A program made the position numbers and the translations under genes. Below, piece after piece: positions 43,229 to 51,532 of a DNA stretch of 64,000 nt. The stretch is from CAVVYV01 sp963818205 (GTDB taxonomy: Bacteria > Actinomycetota > Thermoleophilia > Solirubrobacterales > 70-9): NCBI GenBank assembly GCA_963818205.1, contig CAWFRG010000014.1, forward strand, positions 191,100-255,099, in the 5' to 3' direction. Position 1 is the stretch's first letter. Every line of letters starts with the position of its first letter. The notes under the pieces were generated by a model. That model ran no database searches. It was given only the letters and a program-made list of their open reading frames with translations, and had not been told where the DNA came from.

Positions 43229-44452
43229 TCAGGGTCTGGCCGGGGCCGCCTCCCCCACCCCGACCCGTTCGGCGGGAGCGCTGCGGCCCTCGGCCTGCCA
43301 GCGCTGAACCGTCTTCCGGAGCTGGAAGAAGGCGATGATCCCGGGCGGGATCGGGAGCCAGAAGGCGATCACCCGGTAGGTGAGGACGGCCGCGAACACC
43401 TCCTCACTGGGCAGCCCGAAGAGGACGAAGGCGCCGATCATCCCCGCGTCGACCGCGCCGACGCCGCCCGGAGCGAAGGGGATGAGGTTGGCGAGCATGC
43501 CAAGGAAGAAGCCCTGGACCACCACCCCGAGAGGCACCGAGACATTGAAGGCGTGGAAGCTCGCCCAGAGGATCGCGATGTTTGCCGCCCAGAAGCCGAT
43601 CGCCCCACCGACTGCGAGCGCTCCACTGCTCGGGTGACGAACGAAGGCGATCGCGGTCCGGGTGCCCTGGGCGAGGGTGGCGGGCGCGGTTCCCAGCCGC
43701 TGCGCGATCGCGCCGAAGCGGCCCGATGTCTGCCGCGCGATTCGCCGCTCGATGTCGTCCGGCAGCAGCGCCATCAGCAGGAAGACCACGATCACCACGG
43801 CCGAGAGCGCGGCGGGAATGATCGTCCCCGACAGCGGCGCTTCCCCGGAGAGGACCCCCGTTCGCAGCAGGACCCCGAAGACGATCAGAGCCACCATGTA
43901 GACCGAGTAGAGGAGGACGAGGAAGGCGACCATCCGGCAGGCCGCCTGGCGCCGCTCCATCCCCGCCTTCCGCAACGCCCAGTAGGTGAGGACAATGCCG
44001 CCGGCGCCGCCCGCCGAGAAGAGCCGCGTCGCCGCCAGCCCGGCCATCGTGATCTGATAGCTCTCGTTCCAGCGGAGGTGGATCACCTTCTCGCCGACGA
44101 CGCCGCGGAAGAGGGCAACGTAGGCGGCGAAGGCAACCAGGTTGAAGGCGATCCCGATGCCGATCCAGAGAGAGTCGCCGTCCCCGATGCTGTCGAGCGC
44201 CCCCTCCAGGCCGACCACCCTCGGGAAGAGGACGTAGATCGCGACCACCAGGAGGATGACCGCGACGAAGGTCTCGACCAGTCGCTTCGGGTCGGCGAAG
44301 AAGCTCGGCTCCGCCTCGTCGGCCATCTGCCGAGAGGTCTCCTCCGCGGTCGCGGGCCCCTTCTTGGGGGGCGGACCATCGACAGAGCGCCGCCCATCGC
44401 CGAGCTTCGGCTCGTCGAAATCTGAAGCGCTTTCTGGGCGCTCCTCCCTCAC
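43229..44452 (-). CDS. Membrane protein of the UPF0104 / lysylphosphatidylglycerol-synthase transmembrane family
   Basis: About 407 residues from GTG 44450-44452 (VREERPESASDFDEP; earlier and later starts are possible). A charged N-terminal segment precedes about eight helices. Typical elements are MAGLAATRLFSAGGAGGIVL, LANLIPFAPGGVGAVDAGMI and VLTYRVIAFWLPIPPG. The family includes flippase-like parts of MprF and YbhN. It probably works on lipids; the neighbouring upstream gene is a PAP2 phosphatase-like membrane protein. Confidence 0.85.
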   Translation of the reverse strand: MREERPESASDFDEPKLGDGRRSVDGPPPKKGPATAEETSRQMADEAEPSFFADPKRLVETFVAVILLVVAIYVLFPRVVGLEGALDSIGDGDSLWIGIGIAFNLVAFAAYVALFRGVVGEKVIHLRWNESYQITMAGLAATRLFSAGGAGGIVLTYWALRKAGMERRQAACRMVAFLVLLYSVYMVALIVFGVLLRTGVLSGEAPLSGTIIPAALSAVVIVVFLLMALLPDDIERRIARQTSGRFGAIAQRLGTAPATLAQGTRTAIAFVRHPSSGALAVGGAIGFWAANIAILWASFHAFNVSVPLGVVVQGFFLGMLANLIPFAPGGVGAVDAGMIGAFVLFGLPSEEVFAAVLTYRVIAFWLPIPPGIIAFFQLRKTVQRWQAEGRSAPAERVGVGEAAPARP

Positions 44453-44474
44453 CCGGTAATCCTCGCAAACCCTC

Positions 44475-45425
44475 CTATTCGGCCGCGATCCGCTCCAGTC
44501 GCTGCAAACCACGACTCACGGCCTGGGCGAGCGGCTCGGCGGCACGCTCGCCGCGGCGGACCGCCACAACCAGCGCCGCGCCCGCGATCAGGTCGACCAC
44601 GTAGTGCTCGCCGAGGTAGACGAGCCCGAAGCCGAGCGCCCCGGCGTACGCCCAGCCGGCCGCCCCCTCGACCGGCCCCGCCTCGGTCAGGAGGATCGCC
44701 GCCATCAGCGAGGCGGCGAAATGAAGCGAGGGCATCGCCGCCCATGGGTTGCCCCCGAGGAAGTTGTAGAGGGGCTCCCATGAGCGCCCCCATTGCTCCT
44801 CGCCGACCTCGACCATGATCCGCCGGACCTTCTCGTCCGTGTGCCCCTCCTCGTAGGCCCACCAGGGGGGCGCGGTCGGCACCGCCCAGTAGACCGCGCA
44901 GCCGAGATCGAAGACCGCGGACATCTGGCGGGCCGAGCGAGGGAAGCGGTCGGGGTGACGGGCGAGGATCCAGGCAAGGGCGCTGTGGGGCTCGATGAAC
45001 CAGACCCAGTGGACCCAGGCGAGGGTGCGGTCGAGGACGTTCGCCCGGCCGAGCCCGGCGAGGGCCCGCTGCAGGCGCACGTTCGGGAGCTCGCCGCCCC
45101 CGAGAGCGAGGTCCGCCCTGATCGGGTAGTCGATCCGAAGCCGCTGCCGGAGCAGATCGGGGTCGTCGTGCGGGAGGTCCTTGGCGTTGAGGAATCCCCA
45201 CATCTGGAGGGCGTAGAGCGCAGCGTCGCGGCCTCGGGTTCGCGGGCGCAGCACCGCCAGCGCCGGCGGTCCGGCGGCGGCTGCGCCGAGGGTCACGGCG
45301 GCGGGCAGCCGCAGTTTCTTCCTCACCAGGGGCACGGCGATCGCCGCGGCCAGAGCGGCGGCCGCGACTCCCTTGACCAGGGGTCGCAGGGTCGAGCGGC
45401 GAGGCGATTCGCTGGCCCGGTACAA
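44475..45425 (-). CDS. PAP2-superfamily membrane phosphatase
   Basis: 316 residues with N-terminal and C-terminal membrane helices. The PAP2 catalytic motifs AMPSLHFAAS and YLGEHYVVDLIAG are present (the SxxH and HxxxD parts). The group includes lipid phosphatases and inositol-phosphorylceramide-synthase-like transferases. It precedes the UPF0104 gene by 22 bases, suggesting a two-gene lipid-related operon. Confidence 0.88.
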   Translation of the reverse strand: MYRASESPRRSTLRPLVKGVAAAALAAAIAVPLVRKKLRLPAAVTLGAAAAGPPALAVLRPRTRGRDAALYALQMWGFLNAKDLPHDDPDLLRQRLRIDYPIRADLALGGGELPNVRLQRALAGLGRANVLDRTLAWVHWVWFIEPHSALAWILARHPDRFPRSARQMSAVFDLGCAVYWAVPTAPPWWAYEEGHTDEKVRRIMVEVGEEQWGRSWEPLYNFLGGNPWAAMPSLHFAASLMAAILLTEAGPVEGAAGWAYAGALGFGLVYLGEHYVVDLIAGAALVVAVRRGERAAEPLAQAVSRGLQRLERIAAE

Positions 45426-45519
45426 GGCCGCGGACTATAGGTCGGCGGCCGCCGACCAGGGCAAGCCCGGATTCACGTCCGCATCCATGTGAGGTGCGGC
45501 TCGGCCGAGCACGCCTGAG

Positions 45520-48432
45520 CTAGCTCGGCCTGGTCAGCGCCTCGAGGGGGATGAGGAAGGACTCGTAGGGGGCCCCGACCCCCTGCTGGAGGCCGATCTC
45601 GCAGGTGCGGTTGCTGCAGATGTAGGCGTCGTGCTCCCGGCCCGCCAGCTCCGCCGACTCCTCCGCGGTCGCCGCGGCGGTGAGCTCGGGATGGAGCAGC
45701 CCGCGGTCCCCCGCCATCCCGCAGCAGGTGGCCCGGATCGGGATCGTGACCTCGTCGGCGATCGCCCCCGCGATCTCCTGAAGCTGATCGGTGAGGCCGA
45801 GGTGGCGGGTCGCGCAGGTCGGGTGGATGGCGACCGAACGCAGGCGCCGCTCCAGCTCGAGCTTCGGCATCAACCGCCCGTGAGCCCAGGCGACCGAGTC
45901 GAGGATCTCGAGCTTGGCGTGCCGCTCGGCGTTCTCCTCGGTGAGGAAAGGCACGACCTCCTCGCTCAGCCCGAGCGCGCAGGAGCTGGCGTCGATCACG
46001 ACCGGCAGCTCCCCCTCGCCGCTCCAGCGCCAGAGCGCCTCGACCGTCCGGTTCGTCATCAGCTCGGCACCCTCCCGGTAGCCCTTCGAGATCCAGGGGA
46101 CGCCGCAGCAATGGCCGGCGGCGTCCTCGGGGATCCAGACCGGCAGCCCGGCCCTCGCCGACACCTCCACCAAAGCCTCCTGCAACCCGGGGCCGGCGCC
46201 GTCGCCACGGGGCCGGCCGAAGATCCGGTTGACGCAGGCCGGCAGGTAGACGGCGGCCGCCCCCTCCCGCGAGGTCTCGGGTGGCTCGGAGGGGGCGGGC
46301 AGGGGCATGTTCCGCGGCCAGGAGGGGACCAGCTCGTCGCTGAGCAGCGTCCGGACGGCGCCGGCGCCGCCGCGGAACGCGGGCCCCGCCACCCGGCCGG
46401 CCCGCAGCGAGCCACGCGCCAGCCGTTCGACCGCGGCCCAGCGCTCGGCCAGGCGGCGGCCGCGACGCTCGGAGCGCGGCGTCCGCTGGCGCCGGCGGAA
46501 CTCCTTGATCAGCTTGCCGCTGTCGATCGCGACCGGGCAGGCGATCTCGCAGGTGCCGTCGGCGGCGCAGGTCTCGAGCCCGTCGTACTCGTACTGCTCG
46601 AGCAGCGCCCGCTGCACCGGGGCGCCGGCCGCCTGGCGGGCGATCTCGCGGCGAATCAGGATTCGCTGCCGCGGCGTCGTCGTCAGGTCCCGGCTGGGGC
46701 AGACCGGCTCGCAGAAGCCGCACTCGACGCAGGCGTTCGCCACCTCCTCGATCTCCGGGGTCGTCTTCAGGTTGCGGAGGTGGACGCCCGCGTCGCGGTT
46801 GAGCACCACGCCAGGAGCCAGCGCGCCCTCGGGATCGGCGAGCCGCTTCACCCGCCACATCAGCTCGGTCGCCTTCGTCCCCCACTCCCGCTCCACGTAC
46901 GGGGCCATGTTCAGGCCGGTGCCGTGCTCGGCCTTCAGCGAGCCGTCGTATTTGTCGAGGATCACCTCGACCAGCCCGGCCATGAAGTGCTCGTAGCGCT
47001 CGATGTCCTCGGGCTTGGAGAAGTCGGGGGTGAGCATGAAGTGGAGGTTCCCCGCCGACGTATGGCCGGCGACCCCGGTGAGGAAGCCGTGCTCGCCGAG
47101 CAGCGCCTGGATGTCGCGGGCCGACTCGGCAATCCGGGCCGGCGGCACGCAGACGTCCTCGATGATCAGCGCGGTGCCGGGCGGGCGCAACTTGCCGATC
47201 AGGCCGTGGAGGCCCTCCCGCACCGTCCAGGCGACCTCGATCCGCCGCGGGTCGCGGGTGAAGTCCGGCTCGCGGATCAGCTCGTGCTCCTTGAGGATCT
47301 CCTCGGCCTCAGTGACCTGGCGATCGAGGTCAGCGTCGGTCTCCGCCCCGAACTCGACCAGCAGCGCCGCCGACTCCGGCGGCAGCTCCATCCAGTCCTG
47401 CGGCGCGCCGGCGATGTTCTGGCTGGCGACCATCAGCGCCGGAGCGACCATCAGCTCGACCGCGGTGGCGCCGGCGGCGACCAGCGCGGGGACCGGCTCG
47501 GTCGCCGACTCGATGCCGTCGAAGTGAAGCCAGGAGACCGTGGTCCGGGCCGGGAGGGGCACGGTCTCGAAGACGGCCTCGGCGATGAACGCCAGCGTCC
47601 CCTCCGAGCCGATCAGCAGGCGCCTGAAGATCTCCACGGGCTCATCGGCGTCGAGAAAGGCGCAGAGCCGGTAACCGGTGGTGTTCTTGATCTCGAACTT
47701 CCTCCGGATCCGCTCCGAGAGCTCCCCGTCCGAGCGGATCTGGTCGCGAATCTCGGCCAGCCCTCGAGCAAGCTCGGGCTCGGCCGCGGCGAAGCGCGCG
47801 GCGGCGCCCGGCGATGCGGTGTCGATCACCGTCCCCGAGGGGAGGACGAAGGTCAGCGAGCGAACGGTGCTGTAGGAGTCGGCGACCACGCCGCAGCGCA
47901 TCCCGCCGGAGTTGTTGGCGACCACCCCGCCGACGCAGGCGATGTCGGTGCTCGCCGGGTCGGGGCCGAGCTTCCGGCCGTACGGAGCGAGGACCCGGTT
48001 GGCGTGGCCGAGGATCGTCCCGGGACGGACCCGAGCCCGCAGGCCCCCATCGAGGACCTCGATCCCGCGCCAGTGGCGGCGGACGTCCACGAGAATGCCG
48101 TCGCCCTGGGCCTGGCCGCTGAGACTGGTGCCGCCGGCCCGCAGGGTCACCGGGATCCCTGAGCGGCGGCCGTAGGCGACCACCTTGGAGACGTCGTCAG
48201 CATCGCGGGCCATCACGACCGCCTTCGGCAGCAGCCGGTAGGGGCTGGCGTCGGAGGCGTAGCGGACCAGGTCGAGCACCCGGGTCAGCACCGTGTCTTC
48301 GCCGAGCAGCGCGGTCAGCTCGCTCCGCAGCGGCTCCGGTGTGCCGCTCGCGAGCTCGTCCGGCACCCGGTCGGCGGCCGGCTCTCCATCCTCCGGGGCG
48401 ATCCGCTGCGGATCGGGTGCGAGCAGCTCCAC
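45520..48432 (-). CDS. FAD-linked oxidase / Fe-S fusion, D-lactate- or glycolate-dehydrogenase-like
   Basis: 970 residues. FAD-binding PCMH domain (TLRAGGTSLSGQAQGDGILV, GCVGGVVANNSGGMRCG-like segment), FAD-oxidase C-terminal domain with KAEHGTGLNMAPYVE, then a 4Fe-4S ferredoxin module (ACVECGFCEPVCPSRDLTTT and TCAADGTCEIACP) and two CCG domains (GHCCGVPWISKG, ATCCGMAGDRG). Such fusions oxidise D-2-hydroxyacids and pass electrons to the membrane pool. The next upstream gene encodes a ThDP decarboxylase. Confidence 0.92.
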   Translation of the reverse strand: MELLAPDPQRIAPEDGEPAADRVPDELASGTPEPLRSELTALLGEDTVLTRVLDLVRYASDASPYRLLPKAVVMARDADDVSKVVAYGRRSGIPVTLRAGGTSLSGQAQGDGILVDVRRHWRGIEVLDGGLRARVRPGTILGHANRVLAPYGRKLGPDPASTDIACVGGVVANNSGGMRCGVVADSYSTVRSLTFVLPSGTVIDTASPGAAARFAAAEPELARGLAEIRDQIRSDGELSERIRRKFEIKNTTGYRLCAFLDADEPVEIFRRLLIGSEGTLAFIAEAVFETVPLPARTTVSWLHFDGIESATEPVPALVAAGATAVELMVAPALMVASQNIAGAPQDWMELPPESAALLVEFGAETDADLDRQVTEAEEILKEHELIREPDFTRDPRRIEVAWTVREGLHGLIGKLRPPGTALIIEDVCVPPARIAESARDIQALLGEHGFLTGVAGHTSAGNLHFMLTPDFSKPEDIERYEHFMAGLVEVILDKYDGSLKAEHGTGLNMAPYVEREWGTKATELMWRVKRLADPEGALAPGVVLNRDAGVHLRNLKTTPEIEEVANACVECGFCEPVCPSRDLTTTPRQRILIRREIARQAAGAPVQRALLEQYEYDGLETCAADGTCEIACPVAIDSGKLIKEFRRRQRTPRSERRGRRLAERWAAVERLARGSLRAGRVAGPAFRGGAGAVRTLLSDELVPSWPRNMPLPAPSEPPETSREGAAAVYLPACVNRIFGRPRGDGAGPGLQEALVEVSARAGLPVWIPEDAAGHCCGVPWISKGYREGAELMTNRTVEALWRWSGEGELPVVIDASSCALGLSEEVVPFLTEENAERHAKLEILDSVAWAHGRLMPKLELERRLRSVAIHPTCATRHLGLTDQLQEIAGAIADEVTIPIRATCCGMAGDRGLLHPELTAAATAEESAELAGREHDAYICSNRTCEIGLQQGVGAPYESFLIPLEALTRPS

Positions 48433-48441
48433 GGCTTAATT

Positions 48442-48483
48442 AAACGGGTTGCTCCTCGGCTTCGCCTGCGGAGCACCCTCGCA
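48442..48483 (+). repeat. 42-bp dispersed palindromic repeat, copy B
   Basis: Differs from copy A (3375-3416) at two positions only. It fills the gap between the FAD/Fe-S oxidase gene and the ThDP enzyme gene. Confidence 0.7.
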
Positions 48484-48489
48484 TCAGGC

Positions 48490-50088
48490 TTAGAAGAGCG
48501 CCATCCCGGGGGTCACCGGGACCTCGATCAGCTCTGGCTTCCTCGACCCGAGCGCCGACTTCAGCGCCTCCCGCAGCTCCTCGCGCTCGCCGACCCGCTT
48601 GGACGAGACCCCGTAGCCGTCCGCGACCGCGGCCGTGTCGACGGCGGGCAGGTCGAGTCCCGGCGCCCCCCTCACCTCCTCGATCTCCGCGAACCACTTG
48701 AGGATCGCGTACTCCCTGTTCTGGAGGACGAGGAAGGTGACCGGGACCTGGTAGGCGACCGCCGACCAGAGCCCGCTGATCGCGTACTGGGCCGAGCCCT
48801 CGCCGAGGACGCAGACCACCGGGCGGTCGGGCTGGGCGAGCTGCACCCCGATCGACGCCGCCAGCCCGAAGCCAAGGCCACCACCGGCGCCGAAGAAGTA
48901 GCTCCCCGGCGCCGACAGCCGCAGCTGGTTCCGCAGCGCCAGGGTGCTCGACGGCGACTCGAGGACGACGATGCCGTCGTCGGGGAAGACGTCCGCGAGC
49001 GTGTGGTGGACCATCGTCGGCGTCAGCGGGTCGGACTCGTCTCCGGGCGCCGGGTCGGGAAGCGGCGTCGGCTCGGCCCGGTTCGCCTCCCCCACCTCCG
49101 CCAGCAGCGCCCGTACCGTGAGGGCGACGTCGGCGACGATCGCATCGCCCATCGGCGCCCGCGCCGCTTCGTCGGGATCGCTGGTGATCGCGACCAGCGA
49201 GGCGCCCTCGGGCAGCAGCGGCCCCGGGATGTAGGGGTAGTAGGGGAAGACCGAAGAGCCGACGACCAGGATCAGGTCGCGGCCCCTGAGCGTCTCAGCG
49301 ACCGGCCCGATCGCCGGTGGCAGGACGCCTTGGAAGAGCGGGTGGCCCTCGGGGAAGCCGAGGCGCCCACCGCCCGGCGCCGGCGAGGCGAACACCGGCA
49401 ACTTCTGGCGCTCCGCCAGGGCGACGACGTCGTCCCAGGCGCCGCTGGCGTCGATCTCGGGGCCGGCAACGAGCACGGGGCTTTTCGCCGCTTCGAGCCT
49501 CCCGGCGAGCTCCCTCACCTGCTCGGGGTCGGCCGAGGCCCGCCCGCTCACCGACCGGGCAATCGCCTGCTCCGTCTGGGCCTCATCGACCTCGGCGGTC
49601 CAGTCGTCCATCGGCAGCGAGACGAAGGCCGGGCCTTTGGGCGGCAGCGAAGCGATCTGGATCCCGTGGGCGAGCGCCAGCGGCACGTCCTCGGCCCGCG
49701 GCGGCTCGAAGCTCCACTTGACGAACGGGTGGACGACCCGGATCGCATCGCGGTTGGTGAGGTTGGCCTGCATCGTGATCTGGGCGCGGACCTGCTGGCC
49801 GGCGGTGACCAGCAGCGGCGAGTGATTGGCCTGAGCGTTGAAGATCGCCCCCATCCCGTTCCCGACCCCCGGCGCGGTGTGAAGGTTGACGTGGGTGGTC
49901 CGCCCCGACGCCTGGGCGTAGCCGTCGGCCATCCCGACCGCAACCGCCTCCTGGAGGCCGAGGAAGTAGGAGAAGTCGTCCGGGAATTCAGCCAGCATCG
50001 GCAGCTCGGTCGAGCCGGGATTGCCGAAGATCGTCGTCATCCCCCGCTCCCGGAACAACTCGAATGCCGCCTCGCGGACCGTGCTCAC
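48490..50088 (-). CDS. ThDP-dependent decarboxylase, benzoylformate-decarboxylase-like
   Basis: 532 residues with three ThDP-enzyme domains. The N-terminal FGNPGSTELPMLAEFPDDF and LGLQEAVAVGMADGYAQASG hold the cofactor-activating Glu; the C-terminal ThDP/Mg motif reads LGEGSAQYAISGLWSAVAYQ, with Glu where Asp is usual (GDG). NREYAILKWF matches benzoylformate decarboxylase-type enzymes. It probably acts on a 2-oxo acid; a 2-hydroxyacid dehydrogenase lies next to it, so mandelate-like chemistry is possible. Confidence 0.88.
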   Translation of the reverse strand: MSTVREAAFELFRERGMTTIFGNPGSTELPMLAEFPDDFSYFLGLQEAVAVGMADGYAQASGRTTHVNLHTAPGVGNGMGAIFNAQANHSPLLVTAGQQVRAQITMQANLTNRDAIRVVHPFVKWSFEPPRAEDVPLALAHGIQIASLPPKGPAFVSLPMDDWTAEVDEAQTEQAIARSVSGRASADPEQVRELAGRLEAAKSPVLVAGPEIDASGAWDDVVALAERQKLPVFASPAPGGGRLGFPEGHPLFQGVLPPAIGPVAETLRGRDLILVVGSSVFPYYPYIPGPLLPEGASLVAITSDPDEAARAPMGDAIVADVALTVRALLAEVGEANRAEPTPLPDPAPGDESDPLTPTMVHHTLADVFPDDGIVVLESPSSTLALRNQLRLSAPGSYFFGAGGGLGFGLAASIGVQLAQPDRPVVCVLGEGSAQYAISGLWSAVAYQVPVTFLVLQNREYAILKWFAEIEEVRGAPGLDLPAVDTAAVADGYGVSSKRVGEREELREALKSALGSRKPELIEVPVTPGMALF

Positions 50089-50098
50089 GGCCCGGACC

Positions 50099-50614
50099 CT
50101 ATTCGGCCTGGTTCAGCTCGGCGACGTCGGCGAGATCCTGCTCGCGGCCGGCCGCCAGCTTGCTCCGAATCAGAGTGTCCTTGTCGAGAACGAGCACGGT
50201 TTGACCGAAAGCCTCCGCTTCCAGCGCCCGGGGTCGCGCCTCTTTCCATCTGGGTACGCCCTCGAGTCGATTCATGACATCGATTCCGCCCGCCCGGGTC
50301 TCGAACAGAAGGTTCTCCTTCGCAAGCCATTTCGGGTCCGCCTTCGGCGAGAGCTTCGTCCACCGGCCAGAAGAGAGCCGGTACTTCGCCTCGAGCTCGA
50401 CGAGCGCTGCGATCAGGCGGCGGCAGTTGGCGACCCGAGTGTCGATCACGATGTCCAGATCCTGAGTGAGCCGCTGTGATCCATGGGCAATCGCCGCGAA
50501 GCCCCCGATCACCAGGAAGTCGACTTGATGCCCGGCGAGCACTTCCAGCACCTGGGCGATGTCGATCGGCCGCCGAGTCTTGACACCCCTAAGCGGCTGT
50601 CTTCGCCTTGCCAC
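50099..50614 (-). CDS. Nucleotidyltransferase-fold protein (AbiEii-like / HTH-paired)
   Basis: 171 residues. The N-terminal VDFLVIGGFAAIAHGSQRLT then QDLDIVI is the GG...D-D motif of minimal nucleotidyltransferases (polymerase-beta fold). Downstream VLDKDTLIRSKLAAGREQDL is typical of AbiEii-like toxin or DUF6036-like proteins. It overlaps the upstream HTH gene by 26 bases, the arrangement of a toxin-antitoxin-like pair. Confidence 0.8.
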   Translation of the reverse strand: MARRRQPLRGVKTRRPIDIAQVLEVLAGHQVDFLVIGGFAAIAHGSQRLTQDLDIVIDTRVANCRRLIAALVELEAKYRLSSGRWTKLSPKADPKWLAKENLLFETRAGGIDVMNRLEGVPRWKEARPRALEAEAFGQTVLVLDKDTLIRSKLAAGREQDLADVAELNQAE

Positions 50615-50939
50615 GGATCTCCCTCGCCAGCCTGTTCCAGCCCGCGGCCCGCTCCAGGCGCTCCCCGGGAGTCAAGAACAGTCGCGCCGCCTCTGTGTGC
50701 TGTGGCTCGCTCGGCGGCTCAGCCAAGGCGACCAGCCCGATCTCGGGGCGGAGCCCGAGCCCGGCCAGCAGCCTCGACCACCGCTCCAGCGAAGGAACCT
50801 CTCGTCCCGCCTCGATTCGACTGATCGCTGACTGAGAGGCGCCAGTCCTAAGCGCGAGCGAGGACTGACTTACCCCCCTCGCCTCGCGCTCCCTCCGAAG
50901 TGCCGCTCCAATTGCGCCGTTTGTCTCTCGAACCTCCAT
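50589..50939 (-). CDS. XRE-family HTH regulator, putative antitoxin
   Basis: 116 residues from ATG 50937-50939. HTH core IGAALRREREARGVSQSSLA then LRTGASQSAISRIEAGREVP. The C-terminal part, rich in Leu/Arg (RLERAAGWNRLAREIRGKAK), may bind the partner. Co-transcribed with the nucleotidyltransferase. A TATACT -10 box lies about 10 bases before the start, so the mRNA may be almost leaderless. Confidence 0.85.
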   Translation of the reverse strand: MEVRETNGAIGAALRREREARGVSQSSLALRTGASQSAISRIEAGREVPSLERWSRLLAGLGLRPEIGLVALAEPPSEPQHTEAARLFLTPGERLERAAGWNRLAREIRGKAKTAA

Positions 50940-50948
50940 ACCGGATTC

Positions 50949-50954
50949 AGTATA
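50949..50954 (-). promoter_or_regulatory. Probable -10 element of the HTH/nucleotidyltransferase operon
   Basis: TATACT on the minus strand, ten bases before the ATG, in an A+T-rich patch; the -35 region is weak. A start of transcription near 50942 leaves almost no leader. Confidence 0.4.
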
Positions 50955-50987
50955 GGCTGTTAGGCATATGGACGACAGGAGGATCCG

Positions 50988-51443
50988 ATGGAACAGGCAT
51001 CCGGCGGCGAGCACGAACGACTTGCTGCGCTGATCGGCAGATGGAAGACCGAGGGAAGGACCACAGAGACTCCGGAAGCCCCGGCGGCGAAGATCGATGC
51101 AGTCGATACCTACGAGTGGGCTCCCGGCGGCTTCGCCCTCCTGCATGGGGTCGACGCCGAAGTGGGCGACGAAAAGGTCGAAGGCGCCGAGATCATTGGC
51201 TACGACCCTGAGCGAAGCGCCTACATCACGCAGTATTTCGGCAGCGATGGGCCGGGGGCGTATGAGGCGAACCTGGACAGGGAAGACGGGGCCCTCATCT
51301 GGAGAATGCGCGGCAAGGGAGAACGGTTCACCGGCACATTCAACGATGACGGCGACGTCATCACAGGGCACTGGGAGTTGCTGGATGACGAAGGAAAATG
51401 GCAGCCCTGGATGGACATCACCTTGACCAAGCAGGACAGCTGA
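50988..51443 (+). CDS. DUF1579 family protein
   Basis: 151 residues. LAALIGRWKTEGRTTETPEA, VDTYEWAPGGFALLHGVDAE and GHWELLDDEGKWQPWMDITL mark the lipocalin-like DUF1579 beta barrel. Function unknown. AGGAGG lies six bases before ATG 50988. Divergent from the HTH/nucleotidyltransferase operon. Confidence 0.88.
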   Translation: MEQASGGEHERLAALIGRWKTEGRTTETPEAPAAKIDAVDTYEWAPGGFALLHGVDAEVGDEKVEGAEIIGYDPERSAYITQYFGSDGPGAYEANLDREDGALIWRMRGKGERFTGTFNDDGDVITGHWELLDDEGKWQPWMDITLTKQDS

Positions 51444-51460
51444 CCGGTTTCGATTTCGGC

Positions 51461-51532
51461 TTAGGCGGGCGCGGCCTCGGCGGCGATCACCCGGCGCTCG
51501 TCTAGGCCGCCGAAGTCGACCGGGCCCGGCAT
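51461..51532 (-). CDS. Possible 23-residue coupled peptide
   Basis: MPGPVDFGGLDERRVIAAEA plus APA, starting at an ATG that overlaps the stop of the SCP2-R2lox gene (TGATG). Coding is uncertain; it may be the remnant of a following gene. Confidence 0.25.
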   Translation of the reverse strand: MPGPVDFGGLDERRVIAAEAAPA

